A stretch of DNA of 64,000 nucleotides from Halichondria panicea. Taxonomy: Eukaryota > Porifera > Demospongiae > Suberitida > Halichondriidae. The DNA lies in assembly GCF_963675165.1 (NCBI RefSeq), contig NC_087379.1:4481442-4545441 (forward strand), read 5' to 3'. The number at the start of each line of letters is the position of its first letter. Within the stretch, counting starts at the first letter, position 1. Made by a program: the position numbers and the translations under genes. The notes under the pieces were generated by a model. The model had not been told where the DNA came from and made no database searches. It worked only from the letters and a program-made list of their open reading frames with translations. Of this stretch, positions 11,199-23,876 are shown in pieces.

Positions 11199-12814
11199 AT
11201 GAGTATTGCTAATGTGAATTCCTCACAGACGCAATCCATGATGGAGAATCACCACAACTATGACCTGCTTACCAAGCACAGAGAACAGCTTGTCTCTGGT
11301 CTCAAACCAGCTGAGGAGAAGCTGGACAGTATACAACGAGCACTGAAGTACTTTGACACAAGGGCTAAGGAACTTAACGATCAGAGGGCTGCAATTGAAG
11401 TTGATATCCACAAAGAGATAGAAGAACAACATCAGCTGTTAAACGAAGAACAGCAAAACTTGTGGGAGAGCTAGATATGCTGACTCAGCAAAAACTGAAG
11501 GATCTGGTGGCACAGACTCAAGTAAAACTATCCGTATGTTTGGAATATGCTGAGGAGTGTCTCAAAGGCACTGACAGTGGTGAAGTATGCGAGCATATTT
11601 CCACTATTCAACCGGAGCCAGAGATAAACGCTATCATGGAGCTAGTTACTAAAGGAAAAGAACCTCTCCAAGCAGCATGTCGAGATTTCCTAGAAATTGA
11701 GCATGGTGGTTCGTTCAGCTTCGAGAACAGCCTCACGACAGGAGATGGTCTGAAAACTGCTGTAACTGGAGAAATAAAAGTTGTATCCTTCCAAGCAATG
11801 ACCAAGAATAACGAAAAATTCAAAGGTATACTGGACCTCAAAGCTGAACTTGTGCATATCGAGACAAAAAAGAAATTGAGATGTGAAGTGGTTAAGCAGC
11901 AAAATGGTAAACACGAGATCAACTATCACCCTATGAAACGAGGAAAGCATGAACTACATATCACTGTCAATGGGGACGCAGTACGAGGCAGTCCATTCCT
12001 AATATCTGTAACCTTGGGGAAATTAGCTAAGCCTTCCCGAGTTATATACGGTTTGGATGGACCACGAGGCACTGTCTTCAATAATAAGGGACAGTTGATC
12101 GTTATTGAAGGTCATATTACACAAACTGTCTCTGTATTTACACCAGAGGGTGAGAAAATACAAACGTTTGGACAGCTGAATGGTGCATTTGGAGTAACGG
12201 TGGATAAAGACGACAACATCTATGTAGTGGAGAGTACTAATCCTAATCATCGTATAAACAAGTTCTCATCGAATGGAGAGCTTGTGGCAGCAGTTGACAG
12301 TACCACGTGCACTGAATCTATATGCTTGTTTGGTATCTGTTATAACAGAATAGAGAACAACTTGTATGTGCTTAGCTTTCCTACGATACAAGTTCTCTCT
12401 ACTGAACTAAAGTTCATACGATGTTTTGGCATATCTGACAATGGAAACGAATCATTTAATAGTGCAGCATATGGAACCAAATCATTTAATAGTGCAGCAT
12501 TTGATAGCGCCAACAATCTCTATGTGACTAAACGTAATCGAGTACTAGTCTTCAATGCTGAACGTCAATTTTTGAGAGCATTCTCACAAAAGCATGATAG
12601 TCAGGACCAGGATCGAGATCTCTTTGCCATTGCCATCGACAGCAGTGACACAGTGTACGTGAGCAGCAATTGTGTTGTGATTTTGTTCACATCTGAGGGA
12701 GACTACATCACCACTTTTGGTGTAGGTGGGTGGGAAATTTACGGACTCTCTATTGATTGTAATGACGCAGTTGTTGTATCTGATTGTAGCAACGGCCGAC
12801 TGCAGAAATTTTAA
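11199..12814 (+). pseudogene. TRIM-NHL-like (coiled coil-filamin-NHL) gene, copy 1, frameshifted
   Basis: It is a single-exon gene. The N-terminus (MSIANVNSSQ) is followed at once by HHNYDLL, which resembles the end of a B-box. A coiled coil of about 130 residues follows, then a filamin-type Ig repeat ending in RGSPFLISVT, then NHL beta-propeller repeats (GTVFNNKGQLIVIEG, GAFGVTVDKDDNIYVVES and later blades) to the stop at 12814. RING and B-box 1 are absent, so E3 ligase activity is not expected from this locus. A single missing A near 11446-11449, relative to copy 2, shifts the frame: frame one stops at 11474 and the rest continues from 11462 in another frame. The family acts in ubiquitination and RNA regulation; any role here is inference. 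It converges on NCKAP1 copy 1, about 450 bp away. Confidence 0.82.
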
Positions 12815-13265
12815 ACAAGCCTAGAACTGAAAAGTGACTGTTATTGCTGTTATTGCTTATAATTATAGTTTACCCATAATTATAGTTTACCCATGCATGC
12901 ATTTTGTTGTTGTCTCCTATCAGTTACATGTAGCAGCACGAAGAAATTGTATAATGATGAAGTTATTCTCTTAATTATTCAATTACACAAGACCACAGGC
13001 AAATAGAACAAAGTAGCCTCAACTTCCCTAACAGCATAATATACAATTGAATGACATGATGTACTGTGCTCATCACAAAATTCAATGTACAAGGTAGTAT
13101 ACAATACAATGTAGGTGGCTGGCTATTGACTGATTGATTCAGTCACATAATTATATATAGCTGTTATAAATTTTCTAACCTTCTGCACAATTTCAAATGT
13201 ATATGATAGTCATTAGTTCTATGAAACACAACTAATATTATAACATAACTTGACATTCATTAATT

Positions 13266-13315
13266 CTAAAATGGAGTTTCACTGTCTCTTTGCTTTCGAT
13301 TTGTAGTCTAAAGGG

Positions 13316-13369
<54 letters not shown>

Positions 13370-16300
13370 CGTGCGTGCGTGTGAAACATGCAGAGGGAGA
13401 ACTATTGCACCGGTACTGTACGAGGTTTTGCAAAATATTTTCAACATTAAAAAGGAGAGCATTCCCCATTATGTGATTTACCACAGATAATGTTACAGAT
13501 ATGCGGGTACTACAGTAGGTTAAGCGATATAAAAAAACGCTCAACCCCTTCAACACATTTTTTCTGGTGTTGCAAAACCCTATATAGACTAGTAGTAAAT
13601 GCCTTACCGCTGGATTTTTGTAGACGGTGCTGTAGGCATCTCTCAAGAGAGCGTACGGGAAACAAGACTCCAGGAGATCCCTGGTGAGGAAGGGGGACTC
13701 CTCCACAATCTGCAAGAGTATGAGACAAGTAATTTAACATAATAACGCTACACTCAGGAGTAATAACCACTATCACTAAATCTGACCTGACACTGACCTA
13801 CAAAACACACCACAGTTACATCAAAACAGTTGTTATTAATTTTAGTTACAAGCCATGAATTCAATGGAGAAAGATTCTGAAGAGACTGCAACAGCCTTCA
13901 ATGTGGGTCAAACTAGCCATAACTCGAGAAAAAAGCGGAAGATAACAATCTGACATAGAGTCAAACTAAAGTGACTGTGTCTACTTACCAGGTCTAGAAG
14001 AAGGTAAATGGCCTCTCTTGCTTTGGGTGCATCCTTTTCTTTTTCCGTCTCTTTGGCAAGTGTCATGATACGGGAGCTGGTGAACTGGAGGGCGGAACAT
14101 TCAGTTACAAACCAAAACCAAAACCAACAATACAAACATAATATATCAGCAGTGAATGGTCACAATTAAGTTTATGATGCCCAAAAATTGATACAGTTTT
14201 GCGCATGTATATAGAGAGCACATGTACATACACTACAAAAAATGTGATTAACATGAAAATAACTGAACAGCTAGTCAGATTTCATAGTTAGTGTCGCACA
14301 CTTACCACTAAGAACTCCTTCATTCTGTCCTTCTGTTCCTTATCCCCATAGTAAGCAAAGATTGCTCCAGGCAATGACGTGATGGCGACAGCCAGACAGT
14401 GAGCGTTGTTCTCATGTCCCTCAAAAAATGGTAGGTAGGTGGAGTCTGGCTTAAAGGCGAGGTCGGGCAAAGTCACACCCAGGAACACCATGTACAGGCT
14501 CCAAATCATGTGGTCTTCTTTAGACTTGTCTGCATGGGGAGCAATAAATTATTTTGCTAAGCTAGATCTACTGCACGTAATACACACACGTATGATGTTA
14601 AATTGTGTACATGTAGTTTAAGTTGTATTATACATGTGTACACGAGATATTTAAGTGAGAAAATGTGAACTGTGAACTATGTGATGTCCAACTCACCACA
14701 CTGTGATCTGAGCGCACTATAGAGAAGGGGGTCCACATCACAAGGCACACCAGCTGCAATCGCCATTTGATCAGCAACCTAATGGTGAGACAATGAGCAG
14801 CTAATAATAAATACATGTACTTGTATAGGTAGGTACCTCTGTAAGGGCGCAACAAAAGGACTAGCCTCGTCCTGAGGCCAATTCGAAAACGGAATGAGAA
14901 AATAGGCCTGCATGGTTTCCTTTCATTCAGATTCAAATGACTATTATTACTTCTGTGCCATGAACAACTTAGCAGGAACTGTGTTAGGCATGTTTTATCA
15001 TGATGTGCTGCCATGTATCTTATCACAGTAATAATCATGTGTTGATTGTTGTACAGTTCAGATTTTGTCTGACTTACTTCCCACCTTTTGTTCTATGAAC
15101 AACTTAGCAGGAACTGTGTTAGGCATGTTTTATCCTGATGTGCTCTTATCAGTAATAATCATGTGTTGATATTGTACAGTTTAGAATTTTTCACTTTCCA
15201 CCTTTTGTTGTGGATTAGCCCCCTGGGATCTGACTGATTTCTAGAATATTTTGCAGGGTAAAAAACCTTTGGGAATGAGCCAAATCAGCAGAAAATTTGA
15301 CCCAACTATTGCGTTCTGGAAAGGATGTATTTACTAGTTAGGTTTTGCAGATTTAATTGTTACGAATTGATCAACCCTCGCAAAGTTCGCAAATGTTTAA
15401 TGCTCGCAAAACATTCGGTATACATACCTTTGTTATAGTTGAATTCAGTACTAGTAATAGTTGCATTTCATTTTTGAATTAATGTTTGAGTCTGAAACAA
15501 TAGGAACAGCCTACATGTAAATACTTATGGTTGTGAGAAGAATCCAGCAAACTGGGCCTAGTAGCACTTTATATTTGTCTACTAGAAGCTTATAGTAGCC
15601 CAAACATCTGCATGACGATCTACCCTCTGACACTGGAAGCAGCGCTAGCATGCTCCCTGTCTGCAATATCTTTGCTATGATCTAGCTAGTTACATGTATA
15701 GCTCCAGCATGCTCCCTGTCTGCAATATCTTTGCTATGATCTAGCTAGTTACATGTATAGCTCCAGCATGCTCCCTGTCAGCAGTATCTTTGCTTAGCTA
15801 CATGTACAGCTCCAGTAATGGTGGGTATTACATGTACATAAGACAGTTCACGCTCAGACACTTTTCGTTTCTTTAGAGAAAAATAGGCCTGAGGACAAGG
15901 TTACAAGCCCTTGCTCTAAGGAGAAATGGTAACTACACTATGTATCGTCAAACTTGGTTTGGTAAAGATCATCACACACACTTTCAATATACACGTACTG
16001 TATAGACTTACAGTGGAGGTCTTGTCCGGTAGGTTCTGTTTGAAGTCAACAATGGAGCTGAGTATGAAGGGCACTCGTTGGGAGAGCACATTATTGAGGG
16101 CTACCAGGGTCAGTTTACGAAATGCCATGATGATGCCCACAATAACCGTACGGGCCAGTAGATCCTCAGAACCTAGGCTCCGGAAAAGTACGTAAAGGGT
16201 AGGCTGTGCTAACTATTGCTTCAACTTACTCTTGACTTTCTTGATGACTTCATAGTATATCTCGGGTTTGTCTCTATTGCTATGCAGTGCGTGGAGCGAG

Positions 16301-19300
16301 TCCTGGTTGGCAACCACGAGCTTTTTGATCTCTTTCACCTGACCACTCACCTATTAGCATGTGTGGAGAGAGTAGCCATGCATTAGAGCATTTCTACGTA
16401 CATGTACATGTACTCTTGTCACCCTTTGGATTAGTGCCTAGATACTAATTGGCCGCACACAGTGAAGCACGTCATCTTTCAGGTATAATAGTGTGTATGG
16501 TAAGCAATGCAGTACAGTGCAATACCCACTCACCTGATCCATCAACTTCTCTCCTAGGAAGCGAATACCGTACGGACCAATCACAGCAGCTAGAGCCTCA
16601 AGCTCTGTGTGTGTGTGTGTGTGTGGGTGTGTGGGTGGGGGGAGCAAAGAGGGCAGAACTCAACACCTTAAAAAGGACTTAGACACTATTTTTACATGGC
16701 ATGCGCATAGCATAACTATTTCAGGAGCAGGGTTATACATGTACATTAGAGGTCCTACATGTATCATTACTAGCCTACATGTAGGTTCAACATTGCTGAT
16801 TTCCCTAAGGAGCCCGCCTTCTGCATAGTCATCATGCAGTTCTCTTATCAGTAATAATCAACATTGCTGTGCAGTTAAGATTTTGACACATTAATTTTGT
16901 CCAGTTATCATACTTTTCAGGCAATAAATAATTCAGGACCAGGGTTAATTAGAGGTCCTACATGTACATGTATGAAGTATTTCATACAGCACTATAAGTA
17001 TACATGCTTTAGAGTACATGTAGGTTCAACGTCTAGTTGGGAGCAATGCAAATATTCTGAAATGGTATTCACCAAAATACGTACCTCTAAGGTCAGTGAA
17101 TTCCTCGGCTTTGAATGCATGGACACCTTTGCTGACAAAGCACCTCCGGCTCCTGCTGTAGCAAATACCACCAGCTGCCACCCTCTTCAGCAGTGTGTTG
17201 GTGTACCTGTGAGCAATACAGCAAGCACACATTGTATTTATACATGTACATAAAAGATCATTATACTCGTCCTATTATGGGCTGCATAACTATATGAAGC
17301 ATTGTTGTAAATTCATATGTACATATAGAGACATAATTTTTATAATGGTACTTGTTATTGAGATTCAATAAGGGCTCAACGAGCACAAACAGACTATTCA
17401 GTGATACATAATTCAGTGTCCAAAAACAACACAAGTGTTCCTTTAAACACACACGTACCATCCGGTGTATGCTGATGCTATGGTAGACTCCCCCTTGCTG
17501 TCCAGAGGCTGGGTCTCCTGCAGTAGCACTGCCGTCAGCACGCGAGTCATATCTATGTTCACGTAGAGCTCTAGTGTTCGCAGAGACGCCATGTACGACT
17601 CTATACGAGCCAAGACCTCTGACGGACGAGCTATCTCCTGTGTCTCTGAGTTATAGGAGAGCATCGAGACTACGTGCCTGTGTGTGGGGGGGAAGGGGGT
17701 GGTCAGTAAATAGAAGCTGTATATAATATAGTTACACGATTAAGCAACTCCAAAGTGTTGAAACGATCGTCAGAATATTTCTTATGTACGCATCTAGACA
17801 CAATTAAAGCATAGTTGCAAACATTAACCGTTAAGTGAGTATTCATCTAACACAAGAGACTCACTTCATGAAGAGGTCCTCGAGATGTGAGACGAGGTAC
17901 TCCCTCGGTACGAACGTGTGCTCCCAGGCCGTGATGGAGGGGAAGCAGTTGACGGAGAACGATAGGCCCACCAAAGTCTGCAGTACGCTGTCCACTCTAA
18001 GGGGAGAGAAGGAACAGGGTGGGGTGTAGGCATGTACGAGATAGGATATTTTGATCAGTAGTAGGTTTAAGTATTAAAGCTCGTGTATGAATCAATGAAA
18101 TTCCTGCGGGAACACATAAATCTCCACATTTATTCATCATGCATTGTTACCTGACAGTCTCCTCCCTGGTTCTGCGATAGCTCTCTTCTCCCGGCTGTGA
18201 TGGAGTTTGGACGGCCACAGCTTTTTTCTTGGTCAGCTTGTGAGCATGCGTCTGCAATAATTAATCATTACCAGATAAAAGAGGTTTAGAGTGTCCAATG
18301 ACATAGAATATACCATCTCATGATAAAGTATTTCTTTGTGCCGCAGTTTCAATGGGACTATACCAGCCTCGACTCAATTTAATTGTACGATATAAAAAGA
18401 TGCGACACGACAGCTACTCGCATAAATAGCATTGGTTAGTTATCGAGCATGTACATCCAATCAAGAGGGCAGAGTATGTGTAGATAAACGAACAGAATAT
18501 CAATAATTTTAGTACATGTGTTACAACTATATACCCGGGGATTTTCAATGCATGCAACGCCCAAGTACATACTACAGCACTGACTGTGTGTGTCACTCAC
18601 CTGGTTGTAGTAAGAGCTGGCATTGGCTACCTTTAGCTGGTCGTCGAGGTTCATCCTATCTGAGGACAGCTGGCCCAACACCAACTTGACCTCCTTGGCT
18701 ATCAGCTCCAGAAAGTGGTTGACTGAATTCACAGCCCGATCACCAATGTTGATACGCTGTCAGTGTGCATAATTATAAGTGTATTATTAAATTCGAAAAG
18801 GTAAAAATAACAAATAAACTGTCTGAGGAGGCATGCAGGCACTTCCTCTTAAAGGAGGTTCTATGAAGTTACCCAAAATGTAATATCTTCATACACACAA
18901 TACAAAAATGCACATGTACATTGCGAATGCCGCTAACTGCTCACCTCCTCCGGACAAAAGGGGCTGGTTGAGTTGAGGAACTCCCCACGGATGACCGGGA
19001 ACGCTATGATGTAGCGGACTTGAGACAGGTTCTTCATGCAACGATTGAACTCATTCTCAAATTGACGATAGAAAAAGCTGTGGAGGGAATATACGTATTG
19101 TGCATCAATATACATGTACTGACACTACCTGTATAGGGTGGTTAATCAGCTACAGTTAACAATAATGTCTCTCCTTTGCAGTAAGGTTGTCCTTAGACTA
19201 GTGTTTAAAGTACGGTGCCTATACTTTGGAGGTTCCATAAAATTGTACATATACGTTCTATTGTATGCGCATTGTCTGTGAGCTTAGGCAAAAACACGAC

Positions 19301-20529
19301 ACAGTACAACCTACAAGCAACTCCATGCATGCTCACTTTGACACACTATTTTAACAACTGTGGTGAACCCAGAACCTTACCACATGAAGGAGAGGTCCGT
19401 CTGCTCGATGAGCAGCTCCTGAAAGTTGTCCACCATCTTGGAGTGCACCACCACCCCATTCATGGCCGGGGCAAGGCTTCCGTTCTCGTTGTCCTTGAGA
19501 CTGTGTGTCGTACGTGGGGGGGAGGTAGCATGAAAGAGTAGTCACACACAAACACACCAAACTGTATCATGAGCAGCATATGGCTTCCAACTTCAAAAGC
19601 GAGAGCAAACAATTCAGGATGAACAAAATCAAACAAAATTTAAGTGCATGTATGCACTCCATATAAAATGGACCACAATACCTTTTCACTATACCTCAGC
19701 TCACAGAACTAACCACTCCACACACAACACCTCACACTCCATACCTAACACTCACCTGAGGGCAGCTTTGTTGACAGAGGTGAGACACTGAAATCGGAAC
19801 CAGTCTAGTCTGAGAGCCTGGAAGTCAAACTCAGGTCTCTCCGCGTTCTCTTTGCCCTGGAGGCGTGCCAGAGTGTCCACGAACGAGGTCATCAAGAGGG
19901 ACTCCTCCTCTGGACACACTTGGATACCCTATAGATATATATACAAGTATAAAAAAGCCGTAAGTGGACATATTATGTTCTAGACAAATAAAAAAAAAAT
20001 AGCAGTACACATGCACATGTACATAGCCAACAAATGTATGCATGACATGCTTGCTCACCATGACAACATTCCTCATAAGCTGTGCGTCAAAGCCTGACAT
20101 GTACCTCAGGTAGTAGTTGAGTATAACGCGATGGTGCTTGTTAACCAGAGCTAAAGTGAGGGTTTAACAAATAGTAACTCTAGTTTTGAGTCATTTTAAT
20201 CTAGAAACGTATTGCGTCTTGGTACTACATACATGTACTGTAAAAGAAGCCTTTGAGGGTAATATCTTAGAACTACGTATGTTCTACTGATAAAATAGCA
20301 TATAATGCACAATTTAAATTTCTGGTCGTAGTTCCGGAAGTACATAAAAAACCATTAAATGGGTACTTTTCAGTTGTGCAATGTTGAAGAGCAGCTCTGG
20401 GAGTGCCGAGTCACTGTAGTCGTCCGGATTGGGTCTGTGTTTGCTCTTAGGGGGTGCCATGTTGTTGTGCTTGAACAGCCAGAACACCTCGTCTCTGGCC
20501 AGCGTCAGTGCAGTAATCACCGTCACTGC
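13266..20529 (-). CDS. NCKAP1: NCKAP1 (Nap1/HEM), 5'-truncated duplicate with exons 10-27
   Basis: Exons by homology and GT-AG sites (minus strand): 20367-20529, 20059-20150, 19756-19928, 19381-19500, 18945-19077, 18601-18756, 18151-18251, 17865-17996, 17459-17677, 17085-17206, 16534-16604, 16230-16350, 16012-16172, 14697-14778, 14306-14529, 13989-14084, 13608-13709 and 13266-13307 (stop). All are open and in phase. They correspond to about residue 373 to the C-terminus of a protein of about 1,141 residues. Diagnostic blocks are [34 protein letters not shown] and [20 protein letters not shown]. Exons 1-9 are absent upstream, where only the duplicated part of intron 9 and spacer occur. Differences from the full gene are few (Gln/Leu at the end of exon 10, Ser/Asn in exon 13, Arg/Cys in exon 14, Asn/Lys in exon 26). 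With no obvious promoter or start, it may be untranscribed or make an N-terminally truncated protein. Confidence 0.9.
13319..13383. repeat. (GT)n/(GCGT)n microsatellite in the last NCKAP1 intron, copy 1
   Basis: On the gene strand this is a (CA)n tract running into ccctccctttag, the acceptor of the last exon. It is shorter than in copy 2 (36350-36418). Frames reading VCVCVC or HTHTHT here are artefacts. Confidence 0.95.
14862..15892. mobile_element. hAT-like element relic filling NCKAP1 intron 22 (copy 1)
   Basis: The left end, tagcctcgtcctgaggcc, pairs with the right end, ggcctgaggacaagg. An 'aaaataggcct' motif repeats near both ends. It resembles the element at 4806-5839. It occupies about 1.03 kb of a 1.23-kb intron. 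Inside are a near-perfect tandem duplication (about 14960-15090 and 15097-15215, sharing 'aacttagcaggaactgtgtt'), a family M repeat (15240-15425) and a 59-bp minisatellite. The identical insertion at 37892-38922 predates the duplication. Confidence 0.6.
15648..15812 (+). repeat. 59-bp minisatellite, ~2.8 units, copy 1
   Basis: Units start at gcatgctccctg at 15648, 15707 and 15766, giving an exact 59-bp period. The first two units are nearly identical and the third is degenerate. The array lies within NCKAP1 intron 22. Confidence 0.92.
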
Positions 20530-23500
20530 CTGTGTGTGTGTATGTGTAGTATTATTCGGATAAAGTTTATTCCACCATAAAATTGTGTCACTCCTTTGTA
20601 CCATACTATTTCGTGCATGGCTAAAGCTGTAACATCCGGAATTCACAGTTGTAATGACACATACAGACACTTGTCTATTGTGTAAGCTTCTGAGGTAATT
20701 TCAATAGTCAAATCAAACACACCATACACATTACCATGCCCGATTCACCTGACCACCGTATCACTATGACTATAAATGGGCTCATTTGTGCCACAGCGAT
20801 AAATAAACTTCAAGGGGCAAAGCTCATCTTATTAAATACACTAATTCACTCGCTAGGTTGGTATCTTTTGCCATAAACACAAATTGCTAAATGAATGGTA
20901 TACGATGTGAGTGTGTGTGATGTGCTTTGAAATAATAATTATTAGTCCCCACTATCAAAAGTAAAAATTCCCAAAAACGGGTGTGACTATAATGTTGACA
21001 ATTAGTATTTGACACCAAAATAGGAAGTCCCAAAAATTGGCATACATGTATGCATGAGCTTTAGACCCAACAAAAACACATTCCTAATGCAATCCCACGA
21101 CCTCAGTATAATTATGTGACATTAAAGTACTTACTAGTAAAGTAGGCCCATCAAACAATTCACAAATGACACTACTATAATGAACACTGTCACACATTAG
21201 TTGACACCCATGCATGCACGGTATAAGGAGTTACTACTATTGCACCAAACCTATAATTTTATCAGTCTAGTACTCGAACGTGCATGCTGCAATCCTGCAC
21301 GATTGGTGGCAATGAAACAATGAACAATTGTTACAAACTTAAGGTACAAACCAGAGGAGGTTGAACGCACATCATCATGACGCACCTATTCTACACTGTA
21401 TGTGATATAACAGGAGGATAATTATGAGGAGATGGAGCGTCTTACTACACGGATTCCGACACGGATTCCGTATCGTCCTGCTATATACAAACATTGCCAT
21501 AATTAGTGTCAAACCGCTAAGTGCTGTTAAGATTATTCATTGTACTATTATTAGATCAAACGTTAAAGAATTCATTTGGGGTCAAAGGTATTGCGGTAAC
21601 TGAAAACACAACAATACTATAGCTAGCTGCACATTACTGTAAGCATCATGATGATATTCACAGGCAAGTATGGTTGTTGCGGACAATATCGGTCCAAGAA
21701 ATTCCTGGACCAATTAGACAAGTTCTACATTGGAACTTGACCAGGCGTTCTTTCAGATAACGAAGGGCTGGTCTCGAGGCTAACCAGCCGAGGGTTTGCA
21801 CTTCAGTGCTCTAGTGTTATGTAGCTTTGGCACCTCCACCGAGGCATCAGCACCGTCTGCTTTAGACTTTGTACTTTTGGCATCCTTTTTAGCATCAATC
21901 ATGGTCGGTCATTTCTCATTTCCCTGCGATTACAGATTAGCCTGTGTGTATTATAGCTAGTACGCGTAGCTCTATGTTAACGAGTGTTGCAAGCTGTGCT
22001 GTGCTAATGCCTCTCGCCATGTTATGCTTTCGCTCAAGAGTGTTATAGTAGGGAGAATAAGCTTTTTTCTATAATGAATTTTACATTAAAATGAGCAGAA
22101 GTGATTATATCTATAGGTGTACATGAATCTATGGTATCCTTGTAGTGTTTTGTAGCGATTTTGCCAGGATTGTGGATGAGTGCGCATGCGCATTAGAATA
22201 AGGGATGTGTCTGCAATAGGTCAAGTTCACAAAGTTAATGGCTACTAAATAGCTAGCTGCTTTAGCAGCTCTTTGCTGACTCTTGTAGCTAATAAAAAGC
22301 TAGCGCTTTAGTGCAAGGCTAACTCATAAGTTGAATAGAAACTTGTGCAAACAAATAATGCTACGAAAGATTCTGAAGAGACTGCAACAGCCTTCAATGT
22401 GAGTGAGTCAAACTAGCCATAACTCGAGAAAGAAGCTTTAGTTTGCTAATCCACGATTCAAAATCCAAGAGAACGTGGTTAGAAGCCTATAGAAGCTGTT
22501 AGTTTTCGTCTCATTGCAATCGTTGAACAGTTACAGCTGGAACAGACAGACACACACACAGTCAGCTTTACCGTATCCCTCGTGCGGCTACGCCTCGAGG
22601 CATAATTATTATGTAGCTTTGACATATCCACCGAGGCATCGGCATCAGCCATTATGGAAGTTATAGAATGTCGAAGGTGATAATGCAAAAGCTGATAAAT
22701 CATTAACTGGTGTACTGGAGTATACATGTACTATGCATGCACGGTAGTCCAACCTTCTTTACCTTTACATGTCATACTAAAAATATGTCGAAAAGTTTAT
22801 TCATTATGTAACATTCGTTTTGGAATCCTTTTAGCAGTAGGAAGGTGGGACTACTACTAGACCGCCTCTGGCTATACCTGCTACGTCTCTTGCACGTACT
22901 TCCTGCAGCAATAAACAGTGAACATCGAGGTGCCTATTCAATTGGATTCTTATAATTAAGAGCAAACGTGATAAAGCTGGCATGATGGTGGACGCCTGTC
23001 GTCGTAAAAACATTATCATCACTAGAACACAAGTACAAATTGCACTATGGTACTAATTACCCTACATTTCCCAAACAACACCAAGAGCAACACTCACTAC
23101 AGAACACACACATAAGCCGAAAGTCCCAATAATTGTTGATTATACAAACATGTATTCTTAAATAGCTAGAATTTCACCAGTAGTCAAGTAGGCACTACTG
23201 AAAATTCCCAAATGTTTTTCATAATTATACCATTGACAACTAAGAAGTGGCAAGCATGAGCTATCAATTCCTATAATGAAATCCCATGGCCCCAGTAGCT
23301 GGCATTAGTGTACAGTAATGTACTAGTCAATTAGTAGACACAATTAAAACATTCACAAGCAAACATTATTACGATCACATTCTTTCAAAATGAGTCAAGC
23401 TGTTTATATATAACTACATATAGATATACACACAGAACACTGCCATATTGACTCGACACACACTGGTAACAAAATAATCGGTACACATTATATATAATTG

Positions 23501-23801
23501 TTGCATTAAAACTTAATTGCAAACTTAATAACAAACTAACAAACGCGTAGACAACTATAGGCAGTAGATAAGAGGGCTTCATGTGCAACACACCTTTCAC
23601 AGTGTAAGGAGAAGAGAAAAAAGTGTGGTGTCACACTACACAGTGATATCATAATTATGGGGCAATGAACACAAGTAAAGATCGGAGTCTATTTGCATAG
23701 AGATATAATCCCAAACAGGAAGTACACCCACCCACATGCATACAATCCCACCTTTGACCTGATAAAAGGAATGCACTCACACTACATGTATAAGTCAAGG
23801 C
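20530..23801. other. Gene-free part of copy 1 (duplicated piece of NCKAP1 intron 9)
   Basis: It corresponds to 43587-46069 in copy 2. Apart from the composite element near 21810-22670 I see no gene. About 21590-22733 is not homologous to the equivalent interval of copy 2 (about 44675-45374). The segment 23233-23758 is missing from copy 2. Confidence 0.6.
21810..22670. mobile_element. Composite of rearranged family A ends, copy 1 only
   Basis: It holds 'ctttggcacctccaccgagg' at about 21825, an internal family A block with 'atcatggtcggtcat', then 'agaagcctatagaagctgtt' and a right terminus 'cctcgaggcataatta', followed at once by another end, 'catatccaccgaggcat'. The copies are nested and out of order. 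The block is absent from copy 2. Confidence 0.55.
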
Positions 23802-23809
23802 TATAAATA
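23802..23809 (+). promoter_or_regulatory. TATA box of cysteine-rich gene 1
   Basis: tataaata lies 68 bp upstream of the ATG. Equivalent boxes occur at matching distances in genes 2 (46070) and 3 (51383). Confidence 0.6.
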
Positions 23810-23876
23810 TGGCATGGGTGCACTCAAGCTGTATACACACAACTGAAGACCGCTTATCAGTACTAAAACTCAAGCA

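Noticed and set aside
13290-13490. ORFs reading VCVCVC or HTHTHT at 13.3 and 36.3 kb, and similar at 16.6 and 39.6 kb
   Set aside because: Translations of dinucleotide repeats in NCKAP1 introns; no coding support.
9868-13608. Treating the 67-codon frame at 9868-10071 as the last NCKAP1 exon
   Set aside because: Phase fits, but a nearer exon at 13266-13307 has a strong pyrimidine-rich acceptor, is conserved in both copies and gives a normal protein length.
14628-15038. 136-codon minus ORF over NCKAP1 exon 23 (and 37658-38068)
   Set aside because: Mostly intron 22 transposon sequence; only the 82-bp exon 23 inside is real, in a different frame.
15648-15812. Possible CRISPR-like array
   Set aside because: Units are contiguous 59-bp tandem copies without spacers; this is a minisatellite in an intron.
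19215-19541. 108-codon plus ORF over NCKAP1 exon 13 (and 42273-42599)
   Set aside because: Antisense shadow of the real exon.
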